Shown here: positions 57,963-64,000 of the stretch, one piece after another | Layout: each line of letters starts with the position of its first letter | Position numbering within the stretch: the first letter of the stretch is position 1 | NCBI RefSeq assembly: GCF_042477335.2 | Contig: NC_091245.1 | Coordinates: forward strand, 113,494,501-113,558,500 | Reading direction: 5' to 3' | DNA from: Ovis canadensis | Taxonomy: Eukaryota; Chordata; Mammalia; Artiodactyla; Bovidae | DNA: 64,000 nt | The notes under the pieces: model-generated | What the model was told of the DNA's origin: nothing | Seen by the model: the letters and a program-made list of their open reading frames with translations, nothing else | The model's database searches: none | Program-made: the position numbers and the translations under genes

Positions 57963-58403
57963 CACCAGAAACACGTCAAGAATTGCCAGTTGTCACAAGC
58001 AATGATGCAGCTGGAGACTCTTACACTCGGCGGAGAATGTCAGACCGCGTTGGACCGAGGCATGTGGAGCATGGAAAATAATACAAAACGAAGCTATTTG
58101 CCAGGAGAAACCGACTCACGCAGAAACCCACCTTAGGGTAACGCAAGCGGAAAGGCAGCGCTGGAGGGATGACTGGGGAGCTGCAACGCACAGATACGCA
58201 GGACCCTGTCTAAAGGGAGAAGCGCCAAGGTTATCCAGTTCAACACAGGGAATCAGCGTCAGTGCCCTGGAGTAACCTCAAGTGGAAGAGAATCTGAAAC
58301 CATATATGACACTCGAGATCTGCACAAGCAAAACAGGATCACACTGCGGTCCACCGGAAACCAGCACAATATTGGGAATCCACTGTACTTCCGCAACAAC
58401 CGT
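57963..58403 (+). mobile_element. L1 3'-end fragment A, unit 7
   Basis: Copy of fragment A; 'cactcggcgg' as in units 1, 2 and 4 but 'gtggaagaga' as in units 2, 5 and 6, a mosaic within one fragment. Confidence 0.75.
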
Positions 58404-58462
58404 GACTACGACGTCGGAGTAAGCTTTCAAAAGAAAACTAACTCAGCAGGCAATGAAGTCAG

Positions 58463-59117
58463 CGGAAAACAGGTGAGCTATGCCAACCCCACCCTGGGTA
58501 CATATCCACGAAAGGCGCAGCTCTTCATTCGGAAAGACACATGCAACCCCCACAGTCACAGCAGCACCGTTTGCCATAGCCGAGACGTGGAGAAAACCCT
58601 AGTGCCCATCCCCAAAGGCTCAGCCACCAAGATGCAGTATCAGAGAAAGGGAGAGAATGGGATGTCACCGAGCCGTCCACAAGAGGCAGATAGTGTCACT
58701 GGCAGCAACGGCGGCTGGAGCTGCAGAATATTACCCTTGGTGAGGGAAGTCAAACAGACAAGGTCACGGATGGGTGGACTCTAAAGTGTTGTACAAATGA
58801 ATCCCTGGGCCAACCAGCCACAGACTCTCAGACACAGGAAAGCCGCTTGGGGCTTCCCAAGGGCGCAGTCAGGGACCGAGGGATGAATGAGGAGCCGGGC
58901 TCAACGGATCAACCGTACCAGTACTGCGTAGGAAGGGGAGGAGGAACAAGGACACGCGGGATACCGCAGGGAATGAGATCCCATATGCTGTCATCACCCG
59001 CAATGGAAACGAGCTGAACACATGAGCCCCCCCTCCCACCCACCCACAGACAGGACTGAACCCCAACGCTGTACAGCGGAAACGCACACCAGGTTGTAGA
59101 TCAACTACGCTTCCAGG
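58463..59117 (+). mobile_element. L1 3'-end fragment B, unit 7
   Basis: Copy of fragment B with the T-interrupted C run near 59032. Confidence 0.8.
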
Positions 59118-59177
59118 ACAAGTGCTACTCCGTCGAAGTCAGTCAGTCGAGGATCAGTCCAGCAATAGGAAAAAGAA

Positions 59178-59797
59178 GAGCTTCCATTATGATCCAGGAA
59201 AGCCAACCCTGGGCACGCGTCGGGAAAAGACGACAAATACCCCTAATGGGGAGAGATGCAGGCATCCCCCAGGGTCACCGCAGCCCTCTGTGCCGGAGCC
59301 GAGACCCGCGGGAAACGCCCAAGTGCCCGTCGGCACGTGGCCGGCACAAGAAGGTGAGGGATATCTGTACCGTGGAATATGACGCAGCCCTCAAGAAGGA
59401 GCCGCCATCGCCATGGGCCGCAAGGTCAGACGGACCCACAGAAGGGTCCGCTCAGTGAAGTGAGTCGCTTGGATCGGGAGAAAGCTCTGTGGACTCTTAA
59501 CGACGAATACAGACGAATCTATGCGCAAAGGGGAAAGCGACCTGGAGACCCCGAAAACGTACATAGGGCTACCCAAGGGGAAAGGCAGGGAGGGACGAAG
59601 TTGAAGTCGGATCAAGAGATAGGAAAGACTGTGCTTACAGTAGAAGAGCAACAGAGCTTTCCTCTGTAGCAGGAGAAGTGTATCTGTATCTCGCCTTCAC
59701 CTACACTGGAAGACCACCTGGCAAAGAACAGGGGACTGAATCACTTTGCCGGGCACCTGAGACTCACCCAGGAATGTGAATCCGTTCTACTTGTGTT
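59178..59797 (+). mobile_element. L1 3'-end fragment C, across unit 7/8 junction
   Basis: Copy of fragment C, as at the other junctions. Confidence 0.8.
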
Positions 59798-60688
59798 CGA
59801 AGAAGCAGAAAAAGGAGCAGGCCGTGGCTTGAAGCGGGGGGTGGGGGGAGGCAGGCCAGTGGGACAGATGCAAAGGCAGGTTCCTTGGCAAGAGTGGGAT
59901 TTGGAACGGCTCAGGGAGGAACGGGGCGTGGGGGGCGGGGTGTGTGGAGATGGGGGAGGCGGGGAGCTGGGGGTGGGATGGGTGCATGTGGGGGAGTAGG
60001 GGGACGGTGAGGCTGCAGGCTGAGGTGGGGGTGCTCTTGGGGCAGGGCTGATGCTGAGGTGAGGCGCGCAAGAGGGTTTCAGGGGGAAGGGGTGGTGTTT
60101 GAGGCGGTGAGGGCGTTGCTGTTGGAAACCTGTTTCTGCCGAGGCCAGGCCCGAGGGCGAGGGCCGGCAGCTGGTGGACTTCTTTGGAACTCGTCCTGCA
60201 AGACGTGGTCCAGGGACCCTGCAGGCAAAAGGGAGGTATGCTTGCCAGATGTGGCAGCTCCCTTGCTCCTGGCTGTGCAAACGTAGTGTGATTGATTTCT
60301 CTCGGAGTGTGGGGAGAGTGAGGCAGGGAGCTTGGAGACGGACGTTGTGAAAGATGAAGTGTGGTGCGGGCGGCTGCCAGCGGTGGGGTATTCCTGCCAG
60401 TGCAGTCCCCGAGCCCTCGGCTGGGTCCGGGTGAGGACGCGAGCAAACACAAGAAAGGTGCCTGGACGCACGGGCGGCTGAGCCCGCAGGGTTTGGGGCC
60501 ACGAAGGCTTGGCAGCAGGGCCTTTTGTGGGTGAGGTGGGGAGGGGTCCTGGGCGTCTGTGTGGGAGAGGCAGCGGGCGGCAGGTAGCCAGCCAGCGTTT
60601 GCAGGAGCGCTGCCTCGAGCGCGTTTCAGCGGGCAGACCTAGTTGGGCTCTGGGGCCGCACCGTGGGACCAAAAGGGGACGCTGGGGC

Positions 60689-60759
60689 TGCATGGGCCGG
60701 GAATCGAACCCGGGCCTCCCGCGTGGCAGGCGAGAATTCTACCACTGAACCACCCATGC
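60689..60759 (-). tRNA. tRNA-Gly-GCC: tRNA-Gly (anticodon GCC), unit 8
   Basis: Identical to the unit 1 gene; T4 terminator at 60671-60674. Confidence 0.97.
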
Positions 60760-62252
60760 ACCGGTGGCCAGCGCCGCCCGTCGCTGCCCCTCAGGCGCTG
60801 GCCGCCACCCGCCCGCCGCTGCTCACTGCTCGCCCGTGGGCATCTCTCTGCCCCGTTGCAGCGGGAGACGACGGGCGGGCGACCTGTAAGACAGGATCCG
60901 GGCACGTGCAGGACCCCGGGGCGCGGCGCTCTCGGAGGGAGCCCGGGGCGACGGGACGCGGGCCCACGCGGCCCGTCCCGCGCCTTCTGCGCCGACCACG
61001 GCCGCCGCGACCCTGTCGGTGTCGCGTGAGGGCGCCGGGAGCCGACGCCGTCTGCCCGGCGCCGGGATCCCTGTCAGGTGCAGGCGCTGCGTGGTCGCTG
61101 CGGCCGCGCGCAGACGTGCCTCTCAGCGACCGCCGGGTCCCGACCCAAAGTCCCTCTGGCGGGCTGGCTTTCCGGCCGTGCCGGGGTGGGGCGTGCGAGA
61201 GCGGGCGGGGGAAGGGACGCCGGGCTCGGTCTGTGCGGGAAGCGCGAGCGCGGGAGGGCGACGCCTCCGAGCGCCTCCGCCACCGCCCCCTACCCGCCCT
61301 CCCCCCGCCATCCCATCCTTAGACCCGCGCTCAGGCCCAGGGACCCAAAGGCGTGTGAGCCTGGCTCCTGCGCTCTGGCCGACCGCGCTCCCGGGGTCCG
61401 GCTCTGACGGGGTGGTGGTGGTGAGCAGGGGCCCTTTGGCAGCGCGGCTCCTGGCTCGGGGACTGCGGGCTGAGAGGCAGGGAGCGCGCCAGGGCGGGCT
61501 TGGCTCCGGCCGGGGCAGCGGCTTCCCACGGGAACGGGCGCCGTGGCGCCGAGGTCGGGGGCGCGGGCCGGGCGCCGGGGGGTGGGCTGGACGGGCACGC
61601 AGGGCTTCCGCTCCCTCCCCAGCGGAGCACCCTTCCCGGGACGGACTCGTGCAAGGAAGGCCGGTGTGCGCTGGCCAGCAGGAAGGCTGGATGGCACGCG
61701 TCCAGGGCGGGCGGCAGGCAGGTTGCGGCCCGGCCAAGAACGCACGGCGGAGAAGGGTCGAGGGCACGCGGCAGCCCCTTGGCGGGCAAGGCGGGGGCTC
61801 GGCCGCCTCGCTGTGGCTGGGGAGCGCAGGCGGGCCGGCGGGGCGGGCGCGGAGGACGGGGTGCCGGCCTGGCGGGAGAGCTGGCGGGGGCAGCCGTGGA
61901 AGCAAGGCTGCGAGGGCGAGTAGGCCGTTCCCCGGGCAGAAGTCGGAGCGCCGGCGAAGGGAGGAGGGCTTGCCACCCGCCGCGGGGCTGCGTGCTTCGG
62001 CGCGGCCGGGGGCGGGGCGCGGCGGGGCTGTGGGAGTGGAAGTGGGAGGGTGGGCGAGTGTGGGCCAGGGGGAGGCAGGGAGGCAGGAAAAGCAGCAGCT
62101 GCAGCTGCAGCCAGCTGGCGAGGAAAGATGCGCTGAGAAGGACTGAAGGTGCCTTCTGTGGGGGTGCAGGTGGCGGCGGGAGGGCGTGTGTGGAGAAAGG
62201 CAGTGGCGCGCGGAGGACGGGTGCGTTTGTCCGGCGGGCCAAAAGGCTGGCT

Positions 62253-62335
62253 TGTCAGGAGTGGGATTCGAACCCACGCCTCCAGGGGAGACTGCGACCT
62301 GAACGCAGCGCCTTAGACCGCTCGGCCATCCTGAC
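62253..62335 (-). tRNA. tRNA-Leu-CAG: tRNA-Leu (anticodon CAG), unit 8
   Basis: Identical to the unit 1 gene; T4 terminator at 62241-62244. Confidence 0.97.
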
Positions 62336-62431
62336 GGCGGGCCTGGCTGGGCGCGTGGCCGCTCGCCTGGCTGGGACCCGACGCGGCGCGAGCACCGGCG
62401 CCCTTGGCGGGCCGCGGGCGGCGCCACGCCA

Positions 62432-62463
62432 GGCAGGCAGGCAGGCAGGCAGGCAGGCGGGCG
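62432..62463 (+). repeat. GGCA microsatellite, x6, unit 8
   Basis: Six GGCA then two GGCG. Confidence 0.95.
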
Positions 62464-62894
62464 GGCGTCCGGAGTGGGGGTCGACGGAGCCGGCGCGCGG
62501 CGGCCGGCCGAGGCGCCTGGCTCCGCCGCCGCTCGCGCCGCGGACCCAGAGGGCCCTGGGCGGGCCGGCCCCTCCCCACCCGCGCCTGTCCTGGCCCGAC
62601 GCCGGCCGGCGCGCGCCCACCGTGTCGTCGCAGCCCCGCTTGCCTTCTCGCGCCCCCTTCTCCCGGCGGAACGCCCGCGTTGGAGGCAAGAGGCGGCGCG
62701 CTGGGGAGGGTCCAGTGCCCCGGGGGTCCGGGTCCCTGTCGGGGTGGCGGGCTGCCGCTGTGACCGAGGCGGTTGGTCTGGTGCGCGGTTGGGTCGGGAC
62801 CCGTGGTGGCCGGCGGCCCGTGCTGGGCAAGGGGAGGCGTGGGCAGGCAGCCCGAGAGCCCGAGGGCGGCCGGGCGGCAGGACGGTCGCCGCCG

Positions 62895-62966
62895 TCCTCG
62901 TTAGTATAGTGGTGAGTATCCCCGCCTGTCACGCGGGAGACCGGGGTTCGATTCCCCGACGGGGAG
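62895..62966 (+). tRNA. tRNA-Asp-GTC: tRNA-Asp (anticodon GTC), unit 8
   Basis: Identical to the unit 1 gene; T5 terminator at 62978-62982. Confidence 0.97.
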
Positions 62967-63707
62967 GCAACACACCCTTTTTGGTGGCCGCGGTCGCTCT
63001 CTGTCCTGCCGCCAGGCCCCGGAGGGCCCTTCGCCTCCTCCCGACGTCTTTGGGCGAGGCGCCAGGGCGCCGCCGACGGCGGTGCCCGGCCTAGCTCCCG
63101 GCGACCCCCTCTGCCCGTGCAGCGCTCCAGCCTGAGCCCTTTGTCGTCGGCGGGCGCACGGTCGCCACGGCGGAGCGAGGGCCTCCTTGGCGACCCCACG
63201 GCCTTGCCCGACCATAGCCGGATCTGGCGGCCGGCCGGCCGCCCGCCCACGCGCCGACCCCCAGTGGCTGCCTGAGTGGGCTCGTAGGCTCGCGACGGCC
63301 CCGCCGCGTGCAGGCAGGTGGGTCCCGTGTCCCCTTGTCGTCGTGGGAAGTGGCCTCGCCCAGCGCCCGGTGGAGTAGCGCTTTGGCCAGCTGGGTGCTG
63401 GAAGCTGCGCGCCCCGCGTTGCCCGCCGGGGGTGAGGGCGGGGAGGCGTTGGCGGGCCGCGGCGGGGAGCGAAGGGCCGGAGGGCCGCAAGGCCGCGGGG
63501 GCGCCGCCCTGGGGCGGTGGGGCCGGTGGATTCCCGGCGACCGCGTGGCGCTGGCGCGCTTGGGGCGCCGCGTGGCTGCTGGGAGCGCCGGCGGCGGCGG
63601 CGCAAGCCTCCGGCTGACGGGGCGTCGGGGCAGGGATGCGGAGGCGGCGGCGAGAGTATGCTGGGGCGAGCCCGGGGCCGGCGTCTGGCGGCCGCCCGGG
63701 CTGTGGA

Positions 63708-63779
63708 GCGTTGGTGGTATAGTGGTGAGCATAGCTGCCTTCCAAGCAGTTGACCCGGGTTCGATTCCCGGCCAACGCA
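63708..63779 (+). tRNA. tRNA-Gly-TCC: tRNA-Gly (anticodon TCC), unit 8
   Basis: Identical to the unit 1 gene; T4 terminator at 63791-63794. Last complete gene in the window; the remaining 221 bases are the normal spacer leading to the next Glu-CTC gene. Confidence 0.97.
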
Positions 63780-64000
63780 GCGGGCCGACCTTTTGCTGAG
63801 TTCCAGCGCTCTCCCGGCAGGGGCGTTCGGGGGACAGAGAGGTGGGAGCAGGGAGCCAGCCCGCTGGCCGGCGGCTTTTGGCGTGTGTGCGAGAAGCCGG
63901 CGGCGCGCGCGGTGTTTTGAGGGTGCTGAAAGCAAGACGGCACGGCAGGGCAGGCGGCTGCACTTGCAAAGGCCGGGTGTGGGCAGCAAGGTGGCACGGG

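Larger units (their letters stand above)
50855..59321 (+). repeat. tRNA array repeat unit 7 (8467 bp)
   Basis: Complete unit, related to units 5 and 6 through the shared G deletion near 56050 and the interrupted C run near 59032. It has the longest poly-C tract (16). Its Leu-CAG gene is of the common type, unlike units 5 and 6, and its Glu-CTC gene has lost the invariant A14. Confidence 0.97.
59322..64000 (+). repeat. tRNA array repeat unit 8 (partial, cut by window end)
   Basis: The first 4679 bp of an eighth unit. Gly-GCC, Leu-CAG, Asp-GTC and Gly-TCC are complete; the Glu-CTC gene would begin about 54 bp past the window. GGCA x6. It shares the variants near 60926 and 60949 with unit 1 and T at 63561 with units 1 and 4. 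The array clearly continues to the right. Confidence 0.96.

Noticed and set aside
1-64000. CRISPR array, rDNA or satellite repeat
   Set aside because: The repeat unit is 8.5 kb and contains tRNA genes; there are no short direct repeats with unique spacers, no rRNA sequence and no short monomer satellite.

Overview
The window is mammalian genomic DNA made almost entirely of one long tandem repeat. A unit of about 8.47 kb is repeated head to tail: seven complete copies and about 55% of an eighth, with the array running off both ends. Every complete unit carries the same five tRNA genes in the same order and orientation: Gly-GCC (-), Leu-CAG (-), Asp-GTC (+), Gly-TCC (+), Glu-CTC (+). That gives 39 tRNA genes in 64 kb. 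I see no protein-coding gene; the many long open frames are by-products of very high GC content and cross tRNA genes on both strands.

The tRNA bodies are vertebrate and, from memory, match human sequences. The set of five isoacceptors is the one I recall from the human 1q23.3 tRNA tandem array, so this is most likely the orthologous array. Each unit also holds three old L1 3'-end fragments whose recognisable 3' UTR words are those of laurasiatherian L1s, best remembered from pig, cattle and whales. I therefore suggest a cetartiodactyl or another laurasiatherian mammal; the exact species cannot be read from the window.

Layout of one unit, in unit 1 coordinates: tail of L1 fragment C (1-476); G-rich spacer (477-1367); tRNA-Gly-GCC; 1.5-kb CpG-rich spacer; tRNA-Leu-CAG; 555-bp divergent spacer with a GGCA repeat; tRNA-Asp-GTC; CpG-rich spacer; tRNA-Gly-TCC; short spacer; tRNA-Glu-CTC; 2.3-kb spacer with a poly-C tract, a CTCF-like site and a CA repeat; then L1 fragments A, B and C, the last crossing into the next unit. 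Units start at 1, 8469, 16982, 25451, 33927, 42391, 50855 and 59322.

The genes should be transcribed independently by RNA polymerase III from their internal A and B boxes. Four of the five end at a T4 or T5 run; Glu-CTC has no nearby T4. The units are nearly identical. All length differences between the seven complete units are accounted for by four simple-repeat tracts, one 51-bp segment, one 3-bp insertion and a 1-bp deletion. Shared variants are distributed as a mosaic, as expected from unequal crossing-over and gene conversion. A few tRNA copies carry private changes, the most serious being loss of the invariant A14 in the Glu-CTC gene of unit 7. The old L1 fragments differ from remembered consensus mostly by A/T to G/C changes that create CpGs, which suggests GC-biased conversion and germline hypomethylation across the array.
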